DNA of 64,000 nt, taken from contig NZ_FNRQ01000002.1 of assembly GCF_900107685.1 (NCBI RefSeq), positions 496,001 through 560,000 of the forward strand. Reading direction: 5' to 3'. Position 1 is the first letter of the stretch. Every line of letters starts with the position of its first letter. This document shows, one piece after another, positions 17,261 to 25,861 of this stretch. The DNA is from Paraburkholderia sartisoli. GTDB taxonomy: Bacteria > Pseudomonadota > Gammaproteobacteria > Burkholderiales > Burkholderiaceae. Below the pieces are notes generated by a model. It searched no databases and was not told the origin of the DNA. It was given only the letters and a program-made list of their open reading frames with translations. Both the position numbers and the translations under genes were made by a program.

Positions 17261-17481
17261 CATCTGGCAAGGCCGGTCGCGTGTACGTCCTGGTCCGGAT
17301 TCGGTGTCTCCCGAACCCGACTCAAACGCCGATGAAATACGCCTTCACGTTCATCTCTTCGGGCGTGGTCTGGGCATCGACTATCCCGCTGAATTCGACC
17401 GGCGCGCGCGCGTCGTGGCACGTGCAGCAGAACCCGCGCGCGGTGCGACAGACATCTTCATACAGAGATGAGCGATCACAC
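17261..17481. other. Spacer between convergent genes, possible decayed coding sequence
   Basis: About 220 bp with no complete gene. On the minus strand a frame ending at the TGA at 17322-17324 reads through a CCTCH (CXXCH) motif and the sequence PVEFSGIVDAQTTPEE, without a start codon or ribosome site. I cannot assign a family. It may be chance or a gene remnant. Confidence 0.25.
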
Positions 17482-19083
17482 CTAGCTCGTCCGGTCCATC
17501 CGCTCCATCATGAGCAATGTTTCATCCGCGCCCAGCGCGCAGCGCATCGCGAGCGCCATCACGATCACGCTCCATATCGACACCAGCAGAATGTCCCAGC
17601 CAAAGCCGATCACGCCGCGTCCACCGCCGATGCCGCCGAGCCACGACAGCAGCCAGATTCCGCCGAACCAGGGCAGCAGCCACGAAATGTTCTTCCAGCC
17701 AAACGCAGCGGCGGGTTTGCGCATGACAAAGTGGTAATACAGGGCGTACAGCACGAACCCGATCGCGACCATCGAGAAGAGGAAGCTATTGGTCTTCAAT
17801 CCCGTCCAGTAGATCACAAGGTTGCTGCAGATGAACGCGAGCGGTGCGATAACGGATGCGCCCGTCATGCGGAACGGCCGCTTGAGTTCGGGCAGATTGC
17901 GGCGCAGCACGAGTAGCGCGATCGGGCCCAGCCCATAGGTCAGCACAGTAATGGACGTGATGTAATTCACCATCTGCTGCCATGCGGGAAACGGCAGCAG
18001 GAAAATTGCGCCGACCACCCACATCACGAGCACCGACAGCCACGGCACCTTGTTGCCATTGAGCCTCGTGAGCCATCGCGGACCTGCATCCATTTCGCCG
18101 GCGGCGAACAGGATGCGCGAACCGCCGGTGACGTACATCAGCCCTGTACCGCCCGGTGAGATGTACGCATCGATGTAGAGCAACGTCGCCATCCAGCCGA
18201 GCCCGAGGGATGCCGCGAGGCCTGCGAACGGCCCCATCTCACCCTTGAAGCTCAGATTGGCCCAGCCATGCGCCAGGTCCGCCGGCGTCAGCGCCCAGAT
18301 GAACGCGACCTGAAGCATGATGTAGATCGCAGCTGCGATCAGTACCGCACCGATGACCGCGAGCGGGATATTGCGGTGAGGATTCGCCGTTTCTCCGCCG
18401 AGGTCGATGGCCGTGCGAAAGCCGAGATAACTGAAGACGATCCCGGCCGCCGGGAGAGCCGTGAACATGCCTGACAGCTTGTAGGTATCAGGCGCCGCGC
18501 TCATCACCGACCAGTGCGTGCTTGCCATCATCAGCCCGGCGATGGTGAGCACCGGCACCAGAATCTTCCACCACGTAATAGTCGAATTGACGTTGAGCAG
18601 CCATCGAACCACCATCAGGTTCAGCAGCGCCATGACTCCGAGAAGCGCGGCGCACGCGACAAAGCCGGTCGTGGTCAGCAGGCCTTCGCTGCCAGGGCGG
18701 ATGAAGTACGGCAGGTAGTTGTTCGCATAGGTCACGATCGCTTCGGTTTCGACCGCCGGCACCGGCACATACGCGAGGAAGAGCAACCAGCACCAGATGC
18801 GGCCGAGGCCCTCGCCATGACTCGCATGGCTCATATGCACCAGCGCGCCGCTACGCGGAAACAGCGCAGCCAGTTCCGCAAAACACAGCGCGATCAGCAT
18901 GATGATGACCGCGCCGAGAACCCAGCTTCCGATGCTTAACGGACCTGCGATTTTCGCCGCGTGGTACGCGCCGAATAGCCAGCCCGAACCGATAATGCTC
19001 GTCGTGCTGGCCAGTAAAAGTCCTACGACTCCGGCATCGCGCCGTAATTTCCCCGATAACGTCAGGCTTGAGATAGTGCTCAT
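17482..19083 (-). CDS. APC-family amino acid permease
   Basis: 533 residues with about 14 hydrophobic segments. The N-terminal segment STTSIIGSGWLFGAYHAAKIAGP is the substrate-binding unwound helix 1 of the amino acid-polyamine-organocation superfamily (GSGWL), and SYLGFRTAIDLGGETANPHRNIP is the conserved mid-protein FxGE-type motif. It should import an amino acid or amine with protons. The start at 19083 follows GGAGCGGGGAGG. An upstream in-frame stretch is Lys-rich and has no ribosome site. Substrate is unknown. Confidence 0.88.
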   Translation of the reverse strand: MSTISSLTLSGKLRRDAGVVGLLLASTTSIIGSGWLFGAYHAAKIAGPLSIGSWVLGAVIIMLIALCFAELAALFPRSGALVHMSHASHGEGLGRIWCWLLFLAYVPVPAVETEAIVTYANNYLPYFIRPGSEGLLTTTGFVACAALLGVMALLNLMVVRWLLNVNSTITWWKILVPVLTIAGLMMASTHWSVMSAAPDTYKLSGMFTALPAAGIVFSYLGFRTAIDLGGETANPHRNIPLAVIGAVLIAAAIYIMLQVAFIWALTPADLAHGWANLSFKGEMGPFAGLAASLGLGWMATLLYIDAYISPGGTGLMYVTGGSRILFAAGEMDAGPRWLTRLNGNKVPWLSVLVMWVVGAIFLLPFPAWQQMVNYITSITVLTYGLGPIALLVLRRNLPELKRPFRMTGASVIAPLAFICSNLVIYWTGLKTNSFLFSMVAIGFVLYALYYHFVMRKPAAAFGWKNISWLLPWFGGIWLLSWLGGIGGGRGVIGFGWDILLVSIWSVIVMALAMRCALGADETLLMMERMDRTS

Positions 19084-19369
19084 TCTGGCCTCCCCGCTCC
19101 TTGATTCGCCGGCGTATGTTTTCTTTTTTTTCGCGGCTGCGACGGTCGCGCTCTTCACGTTGTTCGACGCGGAAGGGTCGCGACTTCATGCATGGTTGGA
19201 CAGAACCCGATGCAAGAAAATCCCTGAAATAGTTAATGACGGGACATAGGCCGCCTTGCATCGTCTGCTATCCGGTCGGGTACCCGGCAACCTTCTTTTT
19301 GCGGCAGCCAGGCCGATATTGGAAATATGTCACTTTGTGACCTATCATGGTGTTTCGACCGTCAATTTT

Positions 19370-19399
19370 CCACATTCTTTCGTCGATGAAAGAATGTGG
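19370..19399. promoter_or_regulatory. Perfect 12-bp inverted repeat
   Basis: CCACATTCTTTC and GAAAGAATGTGG flank the hexamer GTCGAT with no mismatch. No T-run follows on either strand, so a simple terminator is unlikely. It lies 29 bp after a GTCAC/GTGAC dyad (19329-19341), and a strong operator or RNA hairpin are both possible. Confidence 0.5.
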
Positions 19400-19406
19400 C
19401 TCCGGT

Positions 19407-19763
19407 ATGTTCAAGCGAAACCCGACCGGCACGTGTTGCGGAAATCGAAGCGTGAAATACTGCCTGATAGCGTTTTTCACGGGCCTGTTCGCGTCAGTTG
19501 CGTGTACGTCCACAGGTGCGCACATGGAACGCAGCATCGACGTCGCGATGGCTAGCCCTGTGAATCTGGATTCGCCACATGGGCCGAACGACGTTGCGCC
19601 CGGGAAGGCTGATCTGGCGCGTATCACCTATACGCCCACACGATCGAAGCACGGATCGGCGATCTCCCCCGCCTTGCTAAATAATGAAAACTACAATGGC
19701 GATCGGCGCGCACGCTTACGCGGTGACAGGTTCGAATGGCAGTGGCGCGGAAATCAGAAATGA
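19407..19763 (+). CDS. Doubtful small hypothetical protein with signal-like N-terminus
   Basis: 118 residues if the ATG at 19407 is used. Residues about 17-35 (YCLIAFFTGLFASVAC) look like a membrane or export signal, possibly with Cys lipidation, although the residue three before Cys is Ser. The rest is polar and matches no family I recognise. The ribosome site is poor, and the gene sits right after the 12-bp hairpin. It could be noncoding. Confidence 0.35.
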   Translation: MFKRNPTGTCCGNRSVKYCLIAFFTGLFASVACTSTGAHMERSIDVAMASPVNLDSPHGPNDVAPGKADLARITYTPTRSKHGSAISPALLNNENYNGDRRARLRGDRFEWQWRGNQK

Positions 19764-20066
19764 TTGTTTAACGCGACCCACTACGTCGGTCCATTGCCGA
19801 CGGTAACGCCACGCTTAATGCCACTAACGTACGTGGACGGGCGACGCCCCGCGCTCAAGGACGTGCGTACGGTCGAACTGTCAGGATACTCATTCGACGG
19901 GGTCACTCTCCCGCTCAAACTCCGTTCGCGCGATACATGTCCCTTTGGGTATCGCGGTTAGAAAAGCAGGTGCATCGTAAGGTCGTTGACATTTCGTACC
20001 TGCCCCGAACGCGTCGACGCAATGACACTCAAACACATATCGGCGCTCGAATAGATGGAGTGCGAA

Positions 20067-20687
20067 ATGAGCGAGTATCAATGCGAAATCCCGAATGTCG
20101 ATCGCCGCAAATGGCTGATCGCAACATCGATTGCTGGAGGTGCTGGAGCGGTTGCCACGCTGGTGCCATTTGTCGACTCGTTCGCCCCGTCGGCCATGAC
20201 CAGAGCCGCTGGCGCACCTGTTATCGCGGACATCAGCAGGCTTCAGCCCGGCGACATGATGACCATCGCGTGGCGCGGCGTGCCAGTGTTTCTCGTCAAC
20301 CGGACGGAGAAAATGCTCGCCGACGTCGTGACTGCGAGCCCGATGGTGGCCGACCCCACGACACAGCACCCGTTTTCCATGCCGCTGCCGGCGTACTGCG
20401 GGAACCTGTACCGGTCTCGCGAGGATCATCGGAACATTCTCGTCGTCGTGGGTGTCTGCACGCATCTCGGCTGCACACCGCGCCCCCGGTTTCAGGAAGG
20501 CCCCCAGGCTAACCTGCCAGACAACTGGCCGGGAGGCTTCCTGTGCCCTTGCCATGGCTCCACGTACGATCTCGCCGGGCGCGTATTCAAGGACAAACCG
20601 GCACCGCAAAACCTGGATGTGCCGCGCTATATGTTTGCGTCCCCAGAGAGCGTGCTGGTTGGACAGGATGAACACGGAGAAGCCTGA
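20067..20687 (+). CDS. Orphan Rieske iron-sulfur protein (cytochrome bc1 type)
   Basis: 206 residues. The N-terminus has RRKWLIATSIAGGAGAVATL, a Tat-like signal-anchor as in PetA. The Rieske cluster ligands are present: Cys131/His133 in CTHLGC and Cys160/His163 in CPCHGS, with disulphide partners Cys136 and Cys162. It resembles the ubiquinol-cytochrome c reductase Rieske subunit, yet no cytochrome b or c1 gene is adjacent. It may be a spare subunit or serve another oxidoreductase. The start at 20067 was chosen because GGAG lies six bases upstream. A shared-motif promoter (20704) follows the gene. Confidence 0.88.
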   Translation: MSEYQCEIPNVDRRKWLIATSIAGGAGAVATLVPFVDSFAPSAMTRAAGAPVIADISRLQPGDMMTIAWRGVPVFLVNRTEKMLADVVTASPMVADPTTQHPFSMPLPAYCGNLYRSREDHRNILVVVGVCTHLGCTPRPRFQEGPQANLPDNWPGGFLCPCHGSTYDLAGRVFKDKPAPQNLDVPRYMFASPESVLVGQDEHGEA

Positions 20688-20703
20688 GCGATTGCTTTGA
20701 ATT

Positions 20704-20718
20704 TATCACGTTATGATA
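20704..20718 (+). promoter_or_regulatory. TATCACGTTATGATA dyad, site A, before the DUF1840 gene
   Basis: Arms TATCA and TGATA around CGTTA. The right half continues as TGATATAAAAT, which resembles an extended -10 promoter (TG-N-TATAAA at 20717-20722). It lies 168 bp before the DUF1840 start. Near-identical sites occur at 50505, 55001 and 62761. Confidence 0.65.
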
Positions 20719-20885
20719 TAAAATTCAGGCAGGTCTTCTCATGACCCTGTCTGGAGCTGCAAGGGCCGATACCGGACCAGAAAAATAATGTGCGGAGCCT
20801 GCGCGCGCCAACGGGGAGGACACGCTCCAGATCCAGTAAACAGGACTCCGCCATGCTGAAGACCTCTACGCAAGGAGGTTCCATC

Positions 20886-21215
20886 ATGCTGGTCACATTC
20901 CAATCCACGGCCACACCTGACGTCGTCATGCTCAGGAACCTCGCTCAATACCTCCTTGGCCTGATTGGCAAGCGCCTGGATGCGCGCGGGGTGATCGCGC
21001 ACGACGAATTGCCTCATATGATTGCCCGTCTGGAAACGGCCATTTCCGGGGAGGCGCGCGCCGAAACCGCGCTCGAAACACTCCATACCGTCCGGGGTGA
21101 GCATCGCTACGACATGAATGAAGATCGTGGCGGGGTTGCACACCGTGCGTGGCCGCTGCTCGACATGATGCGTGAGGCCCAAAAACGGGATGCCGATATT
21201 ATCTGGGGCCTATAG
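20886..21215 (+). CDS. DUF1840 domain-containing protein
   Basis: 109 residues starting MLVTFQSTATPDVVMLRNLA and closing with AWPLLDMMREAQ...IIWGL, which is the DUF1840 signature, a short family common in betaproteobacteria with no known function. Soluble, no signal peptide. The ribosome site AAGGAGG six bases upstream fixes the start at 20886. A TATCACG-type dyad promoter lies upstream, shared with HiPIP, satP-acs and sdhB genes, which suggests a role in the same response. Confidence 0.88.
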   Translation: MLVTFQSTATPDVVMLRNLAQYLLGLIGKRLDARGVIAHDELPHMIARLETAISGEARAETALETLHTVRGEHRYDMNEDRGGVAHRAWPLLDMMREAQKRDADIIWGL

Positions 21216-21731
21216 GGGACGCTAGCGAAGGCAGATTAACGATCGCGACACCCTCCTGTTTTTCGACGCGTGCTGCTTCATGTGGCAGTTCGCCTGTACA
21301 CGTGCGGCACGCTGGATGATCTCCCGGGTTTTTCCCAGTATCAGCCTTAAGTTTCGTTTAAGTCCTTCACAATACAGTCGCTCGTGCCCCAACGAATGAT
21401 CGACTCGTCGTCTGGTCGTATCTTCGAGGGGGTCTGCGTGTCTTGATGCGTATATCCGTAACAGAACGCAGTTGTGAGCGTTTCCGGCAACTGGATTTCT
21501 CGGGGTGGCCTGCCAGCCTGCATCCCCTGTAGCGTGGCTGGCTTTCAGGACCCGTGCATACAGCCGGGTCCATTTTTTATCCTGCGGCGCGTGTGCTCTC
21601 GCGATTGCCATATCGCCGTCAAACATCTTCAGACTGGATCTGAAGAAGCGGGAGGATGGACTGACCGCATGTATACTCGTCGGCTATTTTGCTGCCTTGA
21701 GGTTCCCCGCTTTCGGCGGGCATCCCACTCC
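21216..21731. other. Intergenic region without a supported gene
   Basis: About 515 bp. Open frames on both strands lack ribosome sites and recognisable motifs. I see no clear repeat, terminator or RNA gene. Confidence 0.5.
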
Positions 21732-22136
21732 ATGAAGATTATCTCCGCGTTTTTTCTGCTCCTCGCCTTTAGCCTCGCCTGCCACTACGCGGACGCACAG
21801 CCGCAAGACAGTTCTCCGGATGACTACGCCTATCTCAGGCGCATGCACGTTCCTGGCGTAGTCGTGAATTGCGTGGCCGCGTTCGACCGCTGGGTGAGGA
21901 CCACGCCGCGCTATGACCTGTTCGTCATTTCGGAACGCCATGCGCTGAAGGCCACCATCCTGAAGGGCAAGCGGATTTCCCGTGACACGGCTCCACTGCC
22001 GGTCGACACCGTGGTGAAGACATCCGCTTTTGCCAAGGTTCGCGGCAAGTATGTGTGGATGCCCGTCAAGGCGACGTGCAATTTGTGGCACGGGCACGTG
22101 ATCGGCCTTTCCGCACAGCCCGTGAATATCCACTGA
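21732..22136 (+). CDS. Secreted conserved hypothetical protein
   Basis: 134 residues with a signal peptide (MKIISAFFLLLAFSLACHYADA; the Cys is poorly placed for lipidation). The mature part has two Cys, in VVNCVAAFDRW and VKATCNLWHGH, likely a disulphide, and looks like a small beta-rich periplasmic domain. It resembles small Burkholderia exported proteins sometimes labelled BspC-like, but I am not certain. It converges with the MarR gene with only three bases between stops. Confidence 0.6.
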   Translation: MKIISAFFLLLAFSLACHYADAQPQDSSPDDYAYLRRMHVPGVVVNCVAAFDRWVRTTPRYDLFVISERHALKATILKGKRISRDTAPLPVDTVVKTSAFAKVRGKYVWMPVKATCNLWHGHVIGLSAQPVNIH

Positions 22137-22139
22137 CCG

Positions 22140-22571
22140 TCATTCGTCAGGAGGCATCCGGTTGAACGCCCAGCCGAACGCCTCGATTTCCAGCTTGTGT
22201 TTTGACGCGAGCCGCGCGAGACACTGTTCCCCTTTGACTGTCAGGTGTACTTCAACCTGACGCCCGTCTGCCCTGCTCGCGCGCCGCGAGACAAGCCCGT
22301 TCGCTTCGCAGCGCGACACCAGCGCAACGGTGCCGTGCGGCGCCGCCTGAAGCCGCTCCGCCAGTTCCCCGACCGTTGCCCAGTCTCGCCCCGCGAAACC
22401 GCGCACGTGCAACATCAACTGATACTGCAACGACGTGACGCCCTCGGTATGCGTCACCTCTTCGGAGAAGCGAAGAAATCGACGCAGCTGATAGCGAAAA
22501 AGCGACATCGCTTCGAGATCTTCCTTGGCCGGCACGTCCGCTGAAACTGCAGTTTTCCTGCGCGTCGTCAT
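22140..22571 (-). CDS. MarR-family transcriptional regulator
   Basis: 143 residues with the MarR winged helix: EGVTSLQYQLMLHVRGF, a recognition-helix region VGELAERLQAAPHGTVALVSR and the wing SRRASRADGRQVEVHLT with the conserved DGR. MarR dimers repress divergent or neighbouring genes and release DNA on binding small phenolic-type ligands. The nearest divergent gene cannot be named as its target. The start MTTRRKTAV has GGGAA a little upstream. Confidence 0.85.
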   Translation of the reverse strand: MTTRRKTAVSADVPAKEDLEAMSLFRYQLRRFLRFSEEVTHTEGVTSLQYQLMLHVRGFAGRDWATVGELAERLQAAPHGTVALVSRCEANGLVSRRASRADGRQVEVHLTVKGEQCLARLASKHKLEIEAFGWAFNRMPPDE

Positions 22572-22690
22572 GCTGTTGGTTCCCTTGCTCGAAATCGACT
22601 GGTTGATCCACCATCATACTCACGATCCTCCAGCCTGCGCGAAGCGGCGCGTGCGCACAACGACAAACCGCCCTTTCGACGCGAGCCGGA

Positions 22691-25600
22691 TCAGTTCAAC
22701 GTGCCTGAACCGACGCTTCGTTCATGGTTTCCTTCTGCCTGATTCGTTGCCTGACCTGTTGCCCGCGCGGCGCCGAAGCGGCTTGCAAACTCCTCGAAGG
22801 CTTCGATCGGCAGCGGCTTGCAAAAGAGGAAGCCTTGATACGCATGGCAGCCGGCCATCGCAAGGAAATCCCTTTGCGCTTCGTTCTCGACGCCCTCGGC
22901 GATCACGCCCAGGTCGAAGCTTCGCGCGAGCGCGACGATGGTCCTCGCGATGTCGGCGTCGTTGGGGTCGTCCAGGATGTCGCGCACGAACGACCGGTCG
23001 ATCTTCAGTTGATCGAGCGGCAGACGCTTCAGGTAAGAGAGCGACGAATAGCCGATGCCGAAGTCATCCAGCGAGAACGTCACGCCGTGCGCCCGAAGCG
23101 CCCTCATTTTTTCGATGATGTCCTCGACGTTCTCGACGAGCACGCTTTCGGTCAGCTCCAGCTTCAGCCTGTCCGCCCTCGCGCCGGTTTGACAGATGAC
23201 CTTCAGCACGCTCTCCACGAAGTCGGGCTCCCGAAACTGGCGCGCGCTGACGTTCACCGCAATCGACAGATGCGCCATCGATGGACGCGTCGCCCACTGC
23301 GCGAGCTGGCTGCACGCGGACGCAAGAACCATCTGTCCAATCTCGAGGATCAGGCCGGTTTCTTCCGCGAGTGAAATGAATTCGCCCGGCGGGATCAGGC
23401 CGCGCACCGGATGCATCCATCGCACGAGCGCTTCGGCGCCGGTTATATGATCGCCGTCGACGACCTGCGCCTGGTAGTGCAGCACGAACCGGTTCTCCTC
23501 GATCGCGTTGCGCAGACCCACCTCCAGTTCCGCCCGCTCCAGCACGACGGTCTGCATCGCGGGGTCGAAGAAGCACATCGCGTTGCGACCGCGCTCCTTG
23601 GATTTGTACATCGCGAGATCGGCCTGCTTGAAAAGCTCGTCGGTGGAGGTTTGTTCTCCATCGAATACCGTCACGCCGATGCTCGCGGTGCTGCGGAACT
23701 GGACACCGCTCAACTGATAGGCGCTGCCCAGCACGGCAAGAATCCGCTCGCCCGCTGCCTCGGTCTGCGCAGTCGCCACCGCCTTGTCGAAACTCAGGTT
23801 CCCCAGCACGACAACGAACTCGTCGCCGCCGACCCGGGCGACCGTGTCGCCCTCGCTCACGCTGCTCGACAGGCGATAGGCCACCTGCCGCAGGAGCATG
23901 TCGCCCTTGTCATGGCCGAGCGTATCGTTGAGCGTCTTGAAGTGATCCAGATCGATGAACATCAGCGCGCCGCAGACCTTGTCCCGGTGACTGTTCGCCA
24001 TCGACTGCCGCAGCCGCTCAAGCAGCAGCGCGCGGTTGGGCAGGCGCGTGAGCGTGTCGTAGAACGCGAGTTCGCGGATTTTCTCTTCCGACTTCTTGCG
24101 CTGCGTGATGTCGTGGTGCGTGCCGACGTAATGCGTCACCGCGCCGCCCTCGCCGGTCACCGCCGAGATCGTCAGCCACTTGGGATAGATCTCGCCGTTC
24201 TTCCGGCGGCCCCAGATCTCGCCCTGCCATCCGCCCACGCGACGAATGGTTTGCCACATCTCCTTGTAGAAAGCGGCATCGTGAAGGTCCGACTTGAGCA
24301 GTCGCGGCGTGCGCCCGACGACCTCCTCCGCGGCGTATCCGGTGCATTCGGTGAACGCCGAGTTCACGCGCAGTATCGTGCTCTCGACGTCGGTGACCAT
24401 CATGGCTTCCTGCGAATCGAACGCCACGGCCGCGATGCGCAGCTCCGCCTCGATCTGCTTGCGCTCCGTGATGTCGCGGCCGCTCGTGCGAAAGCCGATG
24501 AAGCCGCCCCGTGCGTTGCTGATCGGCACCCACGAAATCGACAGCCACACGTGCGAGCCATCCTTGCGCACACAACGAAACTCGAGATCGTCGCCGCGAT
24601 ATCCCTGCAGGCCTTTCTGGAATTCCGGCGCCACGCGCGGGATGTCGTCCGGATGAATCAGCGTGCGGGAAAAGTCCGGCATCGCCATGCATTCCTCGAC
24701 CGTATAACCCGTGTAGTGCTCGACTGACGGGTTGATCCAGCGCGGCTTGCCATCCGGTCCCCACCAGATCTCCAGATTCACGGTGCAGTCCGCGATCGCG
24801 CGGAATTTCTCTTCGCTTTCGCGCAGTTCCTGCGTCATGTTCGACGCCAGACGCATCGCGCGGCCGCGTCCCGTCATCATGAGCCAGGTGAGGAGCGTCA
24901 ACAGCAGGCTTAGCCCCGTGCCGGCGCAGGCGATCAACACTTCGGCGTTACGCCCGAGGCGGGAACGGAATCCATCCAACGCGCTGATCGAGAGCGTCCA
25001 GTCGTGTCCGTTGACGACCAGATATTCATGGGTGGAAATCAGTGGCGTCGTGTGCCGGTTGCCCGGATTCGGCGTTCGATAGAGCAGCGCCGCCTCCGAC
25101 GGTTCCACGCCGTCGTAGATCGCGAACGCGAGCCCGTCGGGCTGTTCGCCGTAGAGACTGGCGATCACGTCGTGCATGCGAAACGACGCGTAGACCCAGC
25201 CGGTAATGTGCTTGCGACGCTGCGCGACGTCGTCCTGCGGCTCGCCGGGTGCGTAGACCGGCAGGTACATGATGAAACCCGGCCTGAGATCGGAATCCAG
25301 ATCGGCCGACAGACTCACCTTGCCCGAGAGCGTCGCCATGCCGGAATCGCGCGACTTTTCGAGCGCGCGCCGGCGCACCGGATTGTCCCAGGCGTCAAAG
25401 CCGGGTGAGCTGCGCACGACACCCACATAGGGCTCGCGCTGAATGACCGGCGCGTAGTCGTCGCGACGTCCCGGAGGCTGAATCGCGTAGCCGGTGACGC
25501 CCTCCTCGCGCATTTGCGCGACGTGCGCGTCCTTGCGCGCCGCCGGCACCCATTCGACGACGCCCACGGCATGAACCCCGGTAAAGTTCACGTCGAGATT

Positions 25601-25861
25601 GAGCGCGTTGACATAGCGGCGGAACTGCGCACGATCGATCGTGCCGCTCGTGGCGAACAGGCTTTGCACGCCGCGCAGCATGAGTTCATACGTCGCCATC
25701 CGCTGTTCGACACGGCTGACCGCATCGCCCACCGAATATTCGAACTGGGTGCGCAGTTCGTTGCGGGTGGCTTGCCGCTCGTGATTCCAGACGATCCACG
25801 TCAGGCACAGCGACGTCGACAGGACGAGCAGCGGCAACAGGACGGAACGCGCCCTGCTCAT
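22691..25861 (-). CDS. CHASE-PAS-PAS-GGDEF-EAL cyclic-di-GMP enzyme
   Basis: 1056 residues. TM helix (about 6-25), periplasmic CHASE domain (about 60-280), second TM (about 307-329), two PAS domains (about 350-470 and 475-592), GGDEF domain (about 600-765) with intact GGDEF at 678-682, and EAL domain (about 780-1035) with EAL at 810-812, ELTES, DDFGIGYSSL and AEGVE. Both active sites look complete, so it may make and break cyclic-di-GMP. The inhibitory I-site Arg is Ser669. The start at 25861 overlaps the stop of the binding-protein gene (ATGA). The periplasmic sensor plus a coupled binding protein suggests control by an external ligand. Confidence 0.93.
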   Translation of the reverse strand: MSRARSVLLPLLVLSTSLCLTWIVWNHERQATRNELRTQFEYSVGDAVSRVEQRMATYELMLRGVQSLFATSGTIDRAQFRRYVNALNLDVNFTGVHAVGVVEWVPAARKDAHVAQMREEGVTGYAIQPPGRRDDYAPVIQREPYVGVVRSSPGFDAWDNPVRRRALEKSRDSGMATLSGKVSLSADLDSDLRPGFIMYLPVYAPGEPQDDVAQRRKHITGWVYASFRMHDVIASLYGEQPDGLAFAIYDGVEPSEAALLYRTPNPGNRHTTPLISTHEYLVVNGHDWTLSISALDGFRSRLGRNAEVLIACAGTGLSLLLTLLTWLMMTGRGRAMRLASNMTQELRESEEKFRAIADCTVNLEIWWGPDGKPRWINPSVEHYTGYTVEECMAMPDFSRTLIHPDDIPRVAPEFQKGLQGYRGDDLEFRCVRKDGSHVWLSISWVPISNARGGFIGFRTSGRDITERKQIEAELRIAAVAFDSQEAMMVTDVESTILRVNSAFTECTGYAAEEVVGRTPRLLKSDLHDAAFYKEMWQTIRRVGGWQGEIWGRRKNGEIYPKWLTISAVTGEGGAVTHYVGTHHDITQRKKSEEKIRELAFYDTLTRLPNRALLLERLRQSMANSHRDKVCGALMFIDLDHFKTLNDTLGHDKGDMLLRQVAYRLSSSVSEGDTVARVGGDEFVVVLGNLSFDKAVATAQTEAAGERILAVLGSAYQLSGVQFRSTASIGVTVFDGEQTSTDELFKQADLAMYKSKERGRNAMCFFDPAMQTVVLERAELEVGLRNAIEENRFVLHYQAQVVDGDHITGAEALVRWMHPVRGLIPPGEFISLAEETGLILEIGQMVLASACSQLAQWATRPSMAHLSIAVNVSARQFREPDFVESVLKVICQTGARADRLKLELTESVLVENVEDIIEKMRALRAHGVTFSLDDFGIGYSSLSYLKRLPLDQLKIDRSFVRDILDDPNDADIARTIVALARSFDLGVIAEGVENEAQRDFLAMAGCHAYQGFLFCKPLPIEAFEEFASRFGAARATGQATNQAEGNHERSVGSGTLN

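Larger units (their letters stand above)
19084..20066. other. Long intergenic region with paired dyads and one weak ORF
   Basis: About 980 bp between the APC permease and the orphan Rieske gene. It contains the dyad GTCAC-TTT-GTGAC (19329-19341), a perfect 12-bp hairpin (19370-19399) and a doubtful ORF (19407-19763). From 19764 to 20066 I see no supported gene. Confidence 0.5.

Noticed and set aside
19725..19760. GGTTCGAAT sequence similar to a tRNA T-arm
   Set aside because: No cloverleaf stems can be drawn around it.
23411..24727. 438-residue plus-strand frame
   Set aside because: Antisense shadow of the GGDEF-EAL gene.
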